A DNA stretch of 64,000 nt, taken from the NCBI GenBank assembly GCA_950295325.1, contig OX485803.1, forward strand, positions 31,682,001 through 31,746,000. The letters run 5' to 3'. Below the pieces are notes generated by a model. The model saw only the letters and a program-made list of their open reading frames with translations, was not told the origin of the DNA and did not search any database. Of the stretch, positions 11,243-23,590 are shown one piece after another. The DNA is from Polytrichum commune (Eukaryota; Streptophyta; Polytrichopsida; Polytrichales; Polytrichaceae). Position 1 is the stretch's first letter; every line of letters starts with the position of its first letter. The translations under genes were made by a program, and so were the position numbers.

Positions 11243-13091
11243 AGAAATATAAAATGATCTTTTTGAATTGTCCCCACTAAATTTAACAGGGACTTTATAG
11301 ATAGGAAACTTTTACTTGCGTCATAAAAAGGGACTTGAGCAGAGTTGAGGTTCGAAATCTACTGTGAAATCTCCTCTCTACTTGACAGAAAACTTGCCAG
11401 GTGGTCAACTGCCTCTTGTGCTTTGGCGTTGGCCTGTTGGCCTTTTGTCTCAAAAAAAAAGAAAAAAAAGAAAAAGAAAAAAGAAAAAAGAAAGGTTCGA
11501 AATCTACTCCTCTCAAGTCTCCTCAAGCACAGGTAGGTTTTTGTTAGCTTTTCCTCAAATTAACCTCTTTTTTTGGTCTCCTAGGGGTGCATTTCATTGA
11601 GGAAGGAACTTTAGAGCAACATTGATTTTGAGGGCATCTTGTTGGATTTACTATGATAGTGTGTTTGATTGCCCACTTGCAATATTGCGAATAACTTCAA
11701 CACACATCTATGAGTAAACGAACTTCACAATTTTGAGAAAAGGCAATGGTCTCAAAGTAAAAGTTTCATGTGGGGGCAACTAGAGTGGTGAAAGTGAAGT
11801 TATTGTTAATTTAAGACAACAAGATGGAATATGCTTTTCTTCCAAAAAAAACCATACAAGAAATTTAAAAACACATACATGAGAATCTAACTTTCTAAAA
11901 TTGGAGCTCATATCCCTATTATACAAGGGTCAAAATTCATTGATTGGGTGGTTCTCATATTGGGCTTGAGTGCCAAGTCTGGATTGGGGTGTTGCTCTCC
12001 ACCATCAAGCTTTGGTGATGATCTATGAGGACCAACCACACGAAGGAGGATAGTTCTCTTCAAATTCAATCTCAAATCACATGAAACTCTTTCATGAATC
12101 TATTGTTGAAACTCAAAGGAATATATATTTGAGAAGGGCACCACCTTGAGTACATGATGAGGCCATGAGCTGGATAGTCAAAGAAGGAAAAGGGCTACAA
12201 CACTATCACTTGCATTGAGATGATGCCAACTACTAGTGATGGCATGAATAATGGACGCTTCACCTTGATCATAACACTACCGGAATCCAGTGGATTCAAT
12301 GTCATATTTGTTTGTACACTTTGTGAAATTCTTAGTTTCCATTGAGAGAAAGTGTCATATTTGTGACATTCTTGTCCTCAATGTGTTGATATTAACACAA
12401 AAAAATGCATTAGTATAATGGAGAGCTCGTATGTGAACTTGACATGGGTTTATTGAGCAGGGTTATAGGAAAAGTGCTTCTCCCTCGGAGGTGGTGTCCA
12501 TGGTTAATCAAAGACAAGAGGGGAGGAGGGGGGGGGGGCACCGTTTATTGGCAGGTTTTTGTACATGAGTTTTTGTGTATCATTGTGAGTATCTCAAGAG
12601 TGGGTGTTATGAAAGAGGGTGTTTGTACTTCTTATAACATGTGTTGGGTTTGAATCCCGAGGCTGACCTCGGGGGGTTGTCTATCCTCTTTTTTGACCTA
12701 ATTAAGTAGGCATCATGTTGTACAATTCATTCTTAAGGCTTTGGTGCCCATGTGGGGATTTGGTAGTTGCTTAGGTGGGGATTATTGGTTCTTGGTGGTT
12801 TTCTAGCGTTCGTTTGTTGAGCATGAGTAAGGTGATATCTGATGATTATTAAGTGAGTTTATTGCATGCATGCAATATGTAGCATAAGGGGGATGTAGCA
12901 TTGTTTGCATAGGTTGGCGTGTGGAGGCCTCCTCGGAAACCTTTTGTGAGGATAGTGAGTGTGGCATACCATATGATGCCTTCTAGAGTGTCCACTAGTG
13001 TTTAATATTTGAGTTTTTCCCTTTGGGTTGCAATGATGAGGTTGTGATATTGACATAAGGTAAATTCAATGACTTGAAGGCTTGAGTTTTG
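11243..13091. other. Upstream region of the Dof gene and intergenic DNA
   Basis: A GGTTCGAAATCTACT block occurs twice (about 11349 and 11494), flanking an A/G-rich tract at 11452-11494. A poly-G run lies at 12528-12538. The remainder is AT-rich and has no exon I can support. Confidence 0.45.
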
Positions 13092-13099
13092 GGTGGTAT

Positions 13100-13595
13100 C
13101 CCGGGTATGCAACTCCCATATTATACGCAGGGGGCATCGTACTTAAAACGGCTTAGAGGATGGTTTTTGTAAAAATTATATCAAATTAAAATGATAAAAA
13201 AGTTGGGTGAAGACCAAATTAAATAAATGAGATGAAAAAAAAGTTGGGTTGCATATTTATTAAGCCTCCCATTAAAATTATAAGCCACGAATAGTTGCCT
13301 CCCATTAAAATTATAATTCATTCACAATGTTAAAATTTTATTAAAAAGTCCAAAAAGTTGGGTAGTTTGACCTATGGTATATGTATTAAAAAAAATCATA
13401 TAATTAGGTTTTTAATGCAATTATATGCTTCAAAATATATTCATTTCCTACATATAATTACATTTTTGGATTCCTTGTTAGAAGGGCTACAAGGGTTTCC
13501 TACATTAAAACAAATTGTATCACTCAATATTGGACTAAAACGCATTATAAGTGATTATAATCAGGACCATATAATACGGGAGTTGTGTACCCGGG
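13100..13595. mobile_element. hAT-like non-autonomous element, 496 bp
   Basis: The ends are inverted copies: the left reads CCCGGGTATGCAACTCCCAT and the reverse complement of the right reads CCCGGGTACACAACTCCCGT, continuing ATTATA in both. The element is flanked by an exact 8-bp duplication, GGTGGTAT (13092-13099 and 13596-13603), as expected for hAT transposition. The interior is AT-rich with no transposase frame. Length is identical to the element at 14522-15017. Confidence 0.85.
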
Positions 13596-14521
13596 GGTGG
13601 TATATTGTGTGGTTTTCTCAAGGGAGGTCGTGGTAATGATTAGGATGTCAAGAGTGAGTTTGGTGAGGCATTTGCACGGCCTTTGGTATAGCCATGTAGG
13701 GATAATATTCTCTAGGTGGAAGGGCCGGGGGGGGGGGGCTCCAAGATGGGTGCATGCATTCATTAGTGTAGAATTATACCAATTGTGATTGTGACATACC
13801 AATCTTTACCAAAATGTAGACCCTAGAGAGTATTAATGCTAATAAGTCCTTGCATAAGTGTGCTTGCAAGAGCATAAGCACATGGGTGCAAGCATGGTCA
13901 AGCGGACCAAAACCTCAGGTAGGTTACTCTATATAGTTTTCTTTTAGCGCCATGTGCAGTTGATGGCTATTTGTGAGAGGACTATTTACCACCACGGCAT
14001 GCTATACAAGCTCCCTAAAATTTCTTATTTTCTAAAATAAACTATTTTATTCCACACTACCATTAGTTATTATATTGCCAATGTTATCGCATTTTTTGGT
14101 GTATGATCAAAACATTATATAAAAATTTTACACATTGGGAAAATGGTGCAAAAAATTAAAATGGTAGTTAGCCTACATAGCAATGGCAGGGCAATTTCGA
14201 ATGAAAAGGTTAAACCCTAGACATGATAATGACAAGGATTGATATATTCTCCTTGGGGTCAGAAACTCAAAACCACACAAGGAATTTGCCAAAGCGTAAG
14301 GGAAATGTTTGTTTGAGATCTTTGCTTCTTTGACTCCACTCTCCTTTATCTGCTTCATTTTTATTATTATTATAAACCCTAAACAAACAACCCAAAAACC
14401 AAAAACCATAAGTCTCGACAAAGTGGAACTGAAACCCTAGGTGTTGGCAAAAGGAAGTCTAGAATGAGCAAGATCAACAATAACAAATGATGGGAATTTC
14501 CTTCCTTTTTGGGCATATAAT

Positions 14522-15017
14522 CCCAGGGAGTGCACTGTTCAAGTACTGTATTTATACATGTGGGTGCACAAAAGGGGTATTATTTAAAACAAGCATGTAC
14601 AAAATGTACGTACAAGAGACATATTGCTATTAAGCAAGAAGTAGATATACATGAGGCTATAGAAAAATATATGTAAAGTACGCATTGACGCGTTTACGCG
14701 TTCAAGTTAGACCTGGACCAAGAATCATGTGTTTTTTCATCCACTAAGTAACGACTTTATAACTAAAAATCCATGATTTGATATTATACATATAATAGGG
14801 CCATATTTTTGCATTTCCAAACATTTGTACACATGTTATATACAATTTTTGTATTTGTTTTTGGACCCTTGTGTATGTATGGAAATGTATTTTGAAGCAA
14901 TGAGATTTGTAAGTATATTGCTTGATTTTAGCAAAAATAAAATGTATACATGGGTATTTTAATAAGGGGCATGCACGCACGTGATGCTTGGTTTTAATGA
15001 ATAGTGCACACCCTGGG
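14522..15017. mobile_element. hAT-like non-autonomous element, 496 bp
   Basis: Inverted ends begin CCCAGGGAGTGCACTGTTCA (left) and CCCAGGGTGTGCACTATTCA (right, reverse complement). An exact 8-bp duplication CATATAAT flanks it at 14514-14521 and 15018-15025. Subterminal segments include TGGGTGCAC and GCACGTGATG. These subterminal segments and the TGCACT end resemble the nested element at 22866-23590, so the two are probably one family. No coding capacity is visible. Confidence 0.9.
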
Positions 15018-15025
15018 CATATAAT

Positions 15026-18000
15026 GTTGCAATTTACATTCAATACACCCAAACCATAATTGTTTTGGTCAAACACCTAAAAGTATTAGCAAGGTGTTGT
15101 TTAAATTTGGTTTTGTGTATGGTGCCTTCTATTGTTGTGTTAAGTACTCAAATATAAAATATCATATGACTAAATATGGTTTTAGCCATAAATTTCATGA
15201 CCTTAGATTTTGTAAATTTGGGATTTCCTTGGATTTGTTTTAAAGTTGAAGGCATCATCAAAAAAATTGTACACAATCATTAGTACTACTTGTTCATTAT
15301 CACCTAATTGCACACCACTTGCACCATATTCTAAAATATGTATAATTTTTTTTATATAATTTATGTTGACATAAATTGATTGACTTCATAAATAAGCGTG
15401 TTTCTTAAATGTTTATGTTCTCCCCCACAAATTCATACTTAGTATGTAGTTTTGAACCACTATAACTTGAACCTTTATAGAAACCCACAATTGTCCACTT
15501 TATTGTGATTGCACCCACATCAAATATGAGTAGGTTTGATGTTCGTGTGAATGATGTATCATTTGTGCATATGCAATATGCATTTCAATTATATTTTTGA
15601 ATGTTTCTTTCCTTTTACATACTTGTGTTATGTTTAAGGGCCATTTGTGAACATGACTTTATGCTTCTGTGTACCACCAACTGGCCTCAAACAATATTGC
15701 ATCAAGTATTATATGACATTCTTATATCTTGGCTTAGTAATCTTTCATTAAAAATATAAGGTAAAAAACTCAAAACCATTTTAACCTACATAGTAACCAT
15801 CCATTCCACCTCATCACACACTTTATAAAAATGGAATGGTGCTCAAAATTCATGAACGAACCCCCCCCAAACAACAACATGTCATTTATCACACACAAAT
15901 ACCAACAAATACACTAGGTGCGGCCCCGAGAAGTGGAAAGAGCTTTTCAAAACCTTTCAAATTACGTGAGATCACAATCTTGCTCACAACGTTTACACCC
16001 GATTTGGCCTCTCAAAGATACATTGTTTGACATTGGGGTTTATGATGAGTTCGGACTCTTTGAAAATTTTCTTTTGAAAGCTCCGAAAAGCTTAGGCGTG
16101 CATGGAAACCGCAAGACTTGACATTGACCTGGGGTGGCAACTAGCGCAAAATAATTTGTAACAAATAATCCATCCATATCATTCTTGTACATTCGTAGTA
16201 AAGAAAAATTTCACAAAATTTAGAATGGAGTGATGTATTGCACATTGAGATTGTGTGTAATACATAATAATATCTTGATTTGAACATGTCTATGTATTAT
16301 AATACATGAACAATTTGAAAATAATTTGGAATTAAAAATAATAACACTTATATAAATAAAGGATGCAAATACATGAGATATGAATGCCATCATACATCTA
16401 AGCATATTGGAAGATCAAATCTAAAGTAGTTCGATGAGATTCTTGTGCACGCCAAGATCTTGTTTCCTTTCGAAGTGTTCGAAAGCTCTAGATGCAAGGT
16501 GTAACATCAATAGGTCTTTGTTCCAAATTTTGTTTCAAGGTCATCAATGCACATTCAACATCCTTGAATCCTACTCTATCTACCACATCACCAATTGCAC
16601 ATTGTCAAATTCTTCAATGGGTTCATTGTCAATTACATCATCTCTTTCATCAAGCATACTTATAATTTCCACCTCAATATGTATGTAGGACTTGTTTAGA
16701 TCAAATTATGGTTCATAAATGATGAACTCATGTCCATTCAGAGTGAGTCCAACTTCACTCTCTACAGATAGCAATGCTAGTTGTTCCAACAAGGTAGTAG
16801 GGTCTAGGATCTAGGGTTTCTATCAATTTCATCCAAGTTGATAAAATTTCTTAGCCTCACTTTCATCCAAATTAACACTTATCGAGGTGAATTCATTGAA
16901 GAGGGGAGCATAGTTTTTTTATAAATTCTCTTAACAATGAACATTTAACACTTACTAATGTATATTTTAGATTTAACACTTACAAAGGTAACACATATCG
17001 AGGGTGGATTGTAGCCTCATCTAATCACACTACAAGGCTAGTTTTGTGATATTTCTCACCTAACAATCCAACAATAACAACCCCCCCCCCCCCGCCGAAA
17101 AAAGTAGATGACAAAAGGCTCATTTTCTAAAACAACTTTGTGAATTTATGTAGGTCACATAAGTATTTTGTATTTATGATTGACTCAACTTTTAATATTG
17201 ATTGTAGACTCGTATAGGTTTGCTTTCAAATTAGAAAGTCAATGCCAACCGGACACTATTGAAAACACGGGTGAAATTGAGGAGATCGAGTAGATGCTCA
17301 CTTGTTGTATAATATGGGGATGTTTTTGAGTTTTGTTTAAGTTGCATAGAGAAGTTCGGAGAGATGAAAAGGCCCTTCATTTTGGTAAGGTATTCACAAT
17401 GTCGAATACTTTGTGGAACTCGAGCTAATTTATCAAAGTGCACACACTTTGAGTTGGTTCTCGGAGAAATTTGATGTGTTTATAACTATGTTGTGTGGCC
17501 TTATTGTGGGCACTTCCAACTCCACAGATAATTTTGGCCATAGGATTGATTGGAAAATTGTCTAGTCTAATTAGTAATAGTGAACCTTAAAGATTGTCAT
17601 TTCAAATTTTAGAATCAAAGTTGTTCATATGCAAAAGATATAACATGTCAAAGTGGAGATTTTCTTTTGTTTTAAATGACCACATACACCCTCTCAAAAT
17701 GTGTCAATTATTGAGTCTGAAATGATTATCATATTTTGAGCACATATTCCAATCTAATTTTTTTTTGGGTGTCCGTTCTTAACTTTTAAGACTCGTTGTT
17801 GAGATGTGGCCCCAAAATGGACACTTGAAGCTCTGCACTTATGTTTCCTAACAAATTAAGCACACAATGAACATGAGATGCTTAGCAACTCCAAATTGGG
17901 GTTGCAAATTTTATTTCATTCTTTTTGGAGCTCGTACAATTGTTAAAGTGATCATATAAAGTCCTCCCCCCGCCCCCTCCCATTTATATTAACTATTGAA

Positions 18001-18079
18001 TCTACAACAACCAACAAAATTTGAGCATGTAATCCAATCACATGTAAACACATGTATATTCGGACTCCAATTCTACCTT
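15026..18079. other. AT-rich intergenic DNA, no supported gene
   Basis: Contains poly-C runs at 15861-15868 and 17081-17093 and scattered pieces of the dispersed repeat (17690-17780, 17985-18060). Short frames here carry no motif. Confidence 0.5.
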
Positions 18080-19290
18080 AGGGGTGGACTCTTCATTTGA
18101 AACCTAAATGACCTGCATGGTGACTATGAATTAAAACCCCCTATATACGGGAAATTCATAAAGAAAAATAAATATATACATACCCTAGGGCTAATTTTTA
18201 GTATGACTTACGGGAACCACGTGTGGCAAGGGTATAACTGTTTGTTGGGCATTGTCTTGGCAACAAGCAATTAAATAACCCATTCAATTAGGTGGTTTCT
18301 AGTTGTCCATTTTCTTTATAATACCTTTCAATTACTTTGAAAGACTGGGGTGGGTTGTTTTCATGAACCATATGTTTATTATAAATCAACATGCGGGTCG
18401 TTACAAGAGTGCTATGCCATATGATTATCCTCCACACATGCCCAATTCTAGTTGGTTGTTTGACAGAAGCCAAACTTTGGTTTATTTCAAAAATTATCTC
18501 AAAATGCAGAGCCAATAATTCATTGCAATGTGGTTTAGCCTCAAAGAAATCTTAGAAATCCACAATACAAAAAAAAAAACACATGCAAAATTGATATGCA
18601 ATCAAGAACAACATGAATTGCTTTTTCTAACAAATCAACAGACATGTGATATATAATTTATACCATGGTATCTTAGAAATATTATACAATTAAAAATCAT
18701 GAAATTCATAACGGCCTACATTATTTTGAACTCAAAATCACATATTGTGTGGGGCCTATTTTATTTTGAAACAACTTCACCTTTTTTGATGCCACCAATA
18801 AAAGAAAGACCCCATCTTTGGTTGCACATAGTTTCTAATTTTTAGGGAGTGTTGGCCCTAGGATATGTACTAACAGTAGGCTAGAAAATAAGCTCATGTA
18901 TATATATTAACTTCTCAATGTAATGTGAAAAACGCCTTCACTACATACACGAAACGTAAGTCATGAAATATGCATACCCTTATGACATATACAAAACCCT
19001 ATCAGAATGGACAGGGTAGTCATTGAGGGCCATCACCATATGACACAATGGATGAAATCGTACAGATTGAGTGAAACTAGCACATTAAAATGTCAATTTT
19101 TTTCTTCAAACCTCAAGGCCCCCTTTTCTACATTTACTTTTTCTTCAAAACTCTTTATAGCCTTTCTATATGTATACATGAGAGGAAAACAATACCTCTC
19201 CTTGACATATAATATGCATGCTAGTGCCGCAAATAATACCTCTTTCTACTATCATGCTAGTTTGTACATGGTGTGAAGAGTCCACCCTCT
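18080..19290. mobile_element. 1.2-kb repeat with GGGTGGACTCTTCA inverted ends, copy 1
   Basis: The left end reads AGGGGTGGACTCTTCATT and the right end, reverse-complemented, reads AGAGGGTGGACTCTTCACAC. It appears to split a copy of the dispersed AT-rich repeat (pieces at 17985-18060 and 19290-19380). A clean target duplication is not visible; TTCTA occurs on both sides. A related copy follows at about 20090-20789. There is no convincing reading frame; the 89-codon frame at 19007 lies inside shared repeat sequence. Confidence 0.55.
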
Positions 19291-20089
19291 GCATTTCTAG
19301 ATCCACACTTAACCATACGCCACTCAAATACATGTGTCCAATTAAGATACGTGATCAATTTAGACCTGCTTGTTTCATAACGTAGTTGAGTTTGGTTGAG
19401 GACCAACGTTCTTGGGACATCATGGATGAATTACTATCATTGAAACAATAAAGTCATTGTAAAAATCCACTCAAAAGTATGTTGAGATACTATTCTTTGC
19501 CGGAAAATTGATGTCACACATTTAGTACTTTACATAGGTCACAAAAGAAAAGAAAAATCAGTTGGATATATGAACCAAGAACACATGATACGGAGAGAGG
19601 GAAGTGTACCTCTCATCCATCCAACATAAAAACATGACCCCCTATAAGTTTGTTGCCTATTTATCTCAAATGACCCCAAGTAAACTAATTTGTATAGGAG
19701 TCCAGACTATTGTTGTGTTCCATTTGATAGAGACTCTCATTAGGCAAACAACATAAGGTCTAGTAAGCAACAATTTGGCCTTTCTTAGCATTATTCAAAA
19801 AAATAATTCAATAAGCTTTTGATTATTCTCCTGGAATATTTGTTCATGTCTATTACATTTTCTTTTAAATCACCTAATCACTAGCAAGCTAAGTTTTGTT
19901 AACCTAGGCATTAGCTATAAAGGCCATCATTTGTTAATTGTAACATTGTTAGTTTTTACTACTGAAAAATAAATGCCACAATATGTTATATTCCACCCCC
20001 TTTTGGAAATTATTGGAAGTGTGTCCCCCCAAGAAGCTATATCAAAGAATCATGGCTCCCTGTCTTCTTACAAAAAATTCAGGGATGCC

Positions 20090-20789
20090 AAACTTCATTG
20101 GAAACATGAATGATGTGTGTGGGTCATTCTGACATTAAACCCTCTATATACGTAAAGTATATATAGAGAAAATAATGTATAAGTACTAACTACAAGCTAT
20201 AAAATGGACTCATGTATTTATACTAGGTTTTTCAGTTTAGTGTGATAAATGCCTCCACTACATATATAAGATGTAAACCATGATCTAAATACCCCTTTAT
20301 TACATATAAAGTCCACTTCATTTTCCAATGAGAAAATCATTGACCAATTTTTCATCTATAACATGTAACTCAATGATTATAAACTTTTTTTTTTAATTTA
20401 ATGAGAATTTGGCCACAATATGAAGAGCAAAACTCAAGGGAGCTTATGAGCACTCCAAGAGCCTCCAATCCGTAAACACCTAGAAACCAAAATGCAATCC
20501 CTAACAAGAATGGACAAGGTAGTCATTGAGGATTATTACTATATGACAACAATGTCTGACAACTTAAATTGGATGAAACTAACACGTCTATTGTCAAGTT
20601 TTTCCTTAAATCTTAGGGCCCCTTTTTGTACATCTACTTTTACTTCAGATTTGTTTATAGCCTTTTAGAATGTACACACTAGAGAATAATAATACCTCTC
20701 CCTTATGTATATTATGCACGCTATTGCTTTGAAAAATACCCCTTTTTATACTCACATTAGTTTGTACGTAGTATGAAGAGTCCACCCTC
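20090..20789. mobile_element. Shorter copy of the GGGTGGACTCTTCA-ended repeat, copy 2
   Basis: Matches copy 1 over blocks such as GAATGGACA-GGTAGTCATTGAGG, TATAGCCTTT, TAGTTTGTAC and TGAAGAGTCCACCCTC at the right end. The left end is worn (TTCATTGGAAAC is recognisable near 20094). The two copies lie in the same orientation about 1.5 kb apart at their right ends. Confidence 0.55.
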
Positions 20790-21100
20790 CACGGCCACAT
20801 TAAATACAATAAAAGCATTACAGATTATATACAAATAATGCAACCAGATATTTCATCAAAGTCTTCAAAAATAGATCATAAATAAGAGCTTTCATAAACC
20901 GAAAGCCTTAATTCCCAAAATGTACAAAACATTCGAGTTCATCAACTTCAAGCTAACCAATGTACAAAAACATTGTTGCTAAGGGTGGGTGGTATCACTT
21001 AAGTGTTGGTCTACTTGTAATTCTAAAACTCTAACCCAACCTATCTACACCTATGAGCTTATGTCCTAATCTTGATACAATGTGGTATATACTTGTACGA

Positions 21101-21955
21101 CTACAAAGTTTGGAACGTCGGCACAACAACCTTTCTTACTTCTTCTAGCACGTGTTGAGTGTTCACATCGCCATGACGATGAACTTCAAATGCAAGTTTT
21201 TGGAGGACATTTGGGTGCCAAAGTCGCAAAGTTTCACGAGCTTTGGTATCATTACAAAGGCCGACATAGCAACGGAGAATGTAGTTGAGGAGTTGTGGAT
21301 CAAATGGTTTGGTTGAGTGCTCAACGAGCATCAAATGCAAGATGTTGGCAATCACTTCTGGATTTGCATCATGAAATTCTTCATTTGATTTTGCACAAAT
21401 GTATGCTAAACCCACGTTGCTTAGAATGATCTTCATCAGCACATAAGTGGCCAATCGCTTCGAAAGCATACCGCCAATCGTCATAATTCTTAGACAAGGA
21501 GGGATGATATCCATGCGATTGGCATGCATGCCCACAAGAAACTTGACTCCTTCCACATTATTTCCATGGACCAGGGCTTTTAAAACTCCAAGGCTCGAAA
21601 GTCGAAGGTACTCGAATGGTGGTGTCTTGTTTCTTGTGTTGAGAAATGGGAACAAATAGCAAGGCATTTGAGCACGTAAGAAAAAAACTCGAGTGTATGG
21701 ACATGAAACCACGCATTGGAACAAATTCAAGATGTTGCAAACTTGAGTCGAGGTAGACTGGGTGAGTGTGGGTGGAGATAACATGCCATAAATCAATTGA
21801 ATTTTGGTGATGAGAGTTGTTACAGTGGTTGGTGAACGCCATAGATGAAGAGCTATTTTTTGATAGTCATTTTTTCTTTTGAAAAGCTCTCGAGCAGCAT
21901 TATCGCATTTCTCTGGTAGGATGAGCTCTGACACCAAGTGTTCAATAGTCGACAT
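21101..21955 (-). CDS. CNOT9: CNOT9/RCD1-like CCR4-NOT subunit, intronless
   Basis: An uninterrupted frame of 284 residues starts at the first in-frame ATG (21955). The frame is open further upstream to a stop at the TATA region but contains no other ATG. It aligns along the armadillo-like CNOT9 fold: HLWRSPTTV, SPPTLT (about 60-65), VCNILNLFQCV, PFEYLRLSSLGVLKALV (about 113-129), IIPPCLRIM (about 150-158), GLAYIC (about 182-187) and LRCYVGLCNDTKARETL. CNOT9 proteins bind the NOT1 scaffold of the CCR4-NOT deadenylase and help recruit partners that repress mRNA. Length is close to the family's usual 280-310. The sequence is fairly divergent, with a small insertion (GMHANRMD) before IIPPCLRIM. 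CNOT9 genes usually have introns, so this may be an old retrocopy or a fast-evolving paralogue; no poly(A) or target duplication remains. Intact frame suggests function. Confidence 0.85.
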   Translation of the reverse strand: MSTIEHLVSELILPEKCDNAARELFKRKNDYQKIALHLWRSPTTVTTLITKIQLIYGMLSPPTLTQSTSTQVCNILNLFQCVVSCPYTRVFFLRAQMPCYLFPFLNTRNKTPPFEYLRLSSLGVLKALVHGNNVEGVKFLVGMHANRMDIIPPCLRIMTIGGMLSKRLATYVLMKIILSNVGLAYICAKSNEEFHDANPEVIANILHLMLVEHSTKPFDPQLLNYILRCYVGLCNDTKARETLRLWHPNVLQKLAFEVHRHGDVNTQHVLEEVRKVVVPTFQTL

Positions 21956-22089
21956 TGTTTTCCTACTTGCTGCTTCAATACCCCAAATCAACCCTTTGTT
22001 GTTGTAAACCTCATGTAAATTTCGCAACAAAATCTCAATTGTAACCCACTTTTTACCCTTGATGAAGGTTATGAAGTTAAGACTTATAT

Positions 22090-22105
22090 GTATTTATATA
22101 CCCTT
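22090..22105 (-). promoter_or_regulatory. Putative TATA box of the CNOT9-like gene
   Basis: On the minus strand the sequence reads GGGTATATAAATACATA, a good plant TATA match, about 140 bp upstream of the ATG at 21955. The spacing allows a 5' UTR of about 100 bp. No other core element was assigned. Confidence 0.5.
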
Positions 22106-22865
22106 TAAAATTCCTCTCCAACTTTTATATTTTGATTTAAATCCTTATATAAAAAATACTTTTATAATAATTTTTCTTTTTCTTTTTTCTTTTTATGGTG
22201 TATTTATTTTCATTCACTTGATTTCCAATTTTTCTTAACTATCAAAAATTAAAAGTTGAACTGAAGTAGTAAAAATGGTAAATCAATACTTTGACAGTTT
22301 GAACTTCTAACAAATGTCATGGATTATTCAATGAATTTCAAATATTCAATTTTTTACAACTGTAATCTTCTTTTGACAAGGGGGCTAGTCCATAATTTGG
22401 TTTCCATCATACCTAATTATAATTTATATAATCAACAAAAAAATTTGACGATAATATAGATTATTTTGGCTTGTAAGCCCTAACCCTAACTCTCTTTTCG
22501 ACTTCACTCGGTGGCTTCTCTCCCACTTCTCTTCTGAAGTTCTTCAACCCCCTTTCAATACTTGAAACTTATAGATTATTTGAAACATAATCTAGATTAT
22601 ATGTACAGTTATGTGTACATAATCTATGCCTTTGTGAAATTTTTGGACGAGCCCCCTATAATTATTTGTTTGAGTTACCACACTTGGGACATTGAAATAC
22701 TTGTATGAAGATTCCGATTGATGTTTTGAAGTTACGACATTCCCTTCTATACCTTTGAGGCGTGGACCTCCAAGGTTCTCTTCATAGAATGCGTTTCATT
22801 TTGAATTCCATAAATTAAAGTGGATAAATTGAATTCAGAGTAAGGGCCACTTCACATACAAGACT

Positions 22866-23590
22866 CTCGGGGGGTGCGCTGTACTAAACATGTACGAGTA
22901 TACGTGAGTGCACAGGAGGGGTATTGATTTGGACCTTGTCGTATTACATATACATATGATATACATGTTATAATTTATAGTTACGTACATATATGGAAGG
23001 CCTTTAAAAAGTATACAATAATTGTACTTGTATGGTACTGTTACTATACTACATATCATAAGTTTTCATATTGGATGAAATCGTTTGGAAATCGTTTGGT
23101 AATCGTTGGGTGGAGTATAGGGATCCAATTGACTTGATGGACCGTCCATCAAACGTGGAGATTGGTTTATGTTGGTATCAAAAAGGGGCTAACAACAAGT
23201 GGACATATGATCTTACTGATCATTTGATGGTAGACTTAGAGACAATAATTGCATTGGCTACAATGACATATATTGGTGAATCAAATGTTTATGAGTTACA
23301 TCCGGGAGATGAAAAAGTTTTCAACGACTTTGTTGATGAAAGCTAGGATATTTTGTTATACATATTATAGGGGTTGATTATTGTTCAAAAGTATATTTTT
23401 ATACTTATGTGAATGACTATATATGAATGGATGTTTTTTTTGTGTATACATATTGTTACTTGTATATTTATTGTTGCAATTGTATGTGTATTACTTCATT
23501 TCACAAAAAATAACTTGTACATAGGGGGTTTTTAGAGTATGCAGTGAACGCACGTGATTCTAGGTTTTAATGAAAGGTGCACCCTCCGAG
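22866..23590. mobile_element. hAT-like element, 725 bp, nested in the Harbinger-like MITE
   Basis: The inverted ends are CTCGGGGGGTGC (left) and CTCGGAGGGTGC (right, reverse complement). An exact 8-bp duplication ACAAGACT lies at 22858-22865 and 23591-23598, and one copy of it completes the host MITE sequence. Subterminal blocks (GTGAGTGCAC, GCACGTGATTCTAGG) resemble those of the element at 14522-15017. Unlike that one, it carries a short open frame of about 91 codons (23071-23346). Confidence 0.9.
23071..23346 (+). CDS. Unrecognised 91-codon frame inside the nested hAT-like element
   Basis: The frame starts at a non-ATG codon after a TAA, and the first ATG falls about 23 codons in (MDRPSNVE). 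It reads ...SFGNRWVEYRDPIDLMDR...CWYQKGANNKWTYDLTD...ELHPGDEKVFNDFVDES and ends with TAG. The composition is balanced and protein-like, with Trp and acidic residues spread along it, unlike most chance frames in this AT-rich DNA. It does not show the hAT C-terminal dimerisation motif. It could be a transposase remnant, a captured host exon or chance. Expression is unknown. Confidence 0.35.
   Translation: MDEIVWKSFGNRWVEYRDPIDLMDRPSNVEIGLCWYQKGANNKWTYDLTDHLMVDLETIIALATMTYIGESNVYELHPGDEKVFNDFVDES

Noticed and set aside
13545-13802. 85-codon minus-strand frame
   Set aside because: Crosses the right end of the hAT-like element and its target duplication, so it cannot be an ancestral gene.
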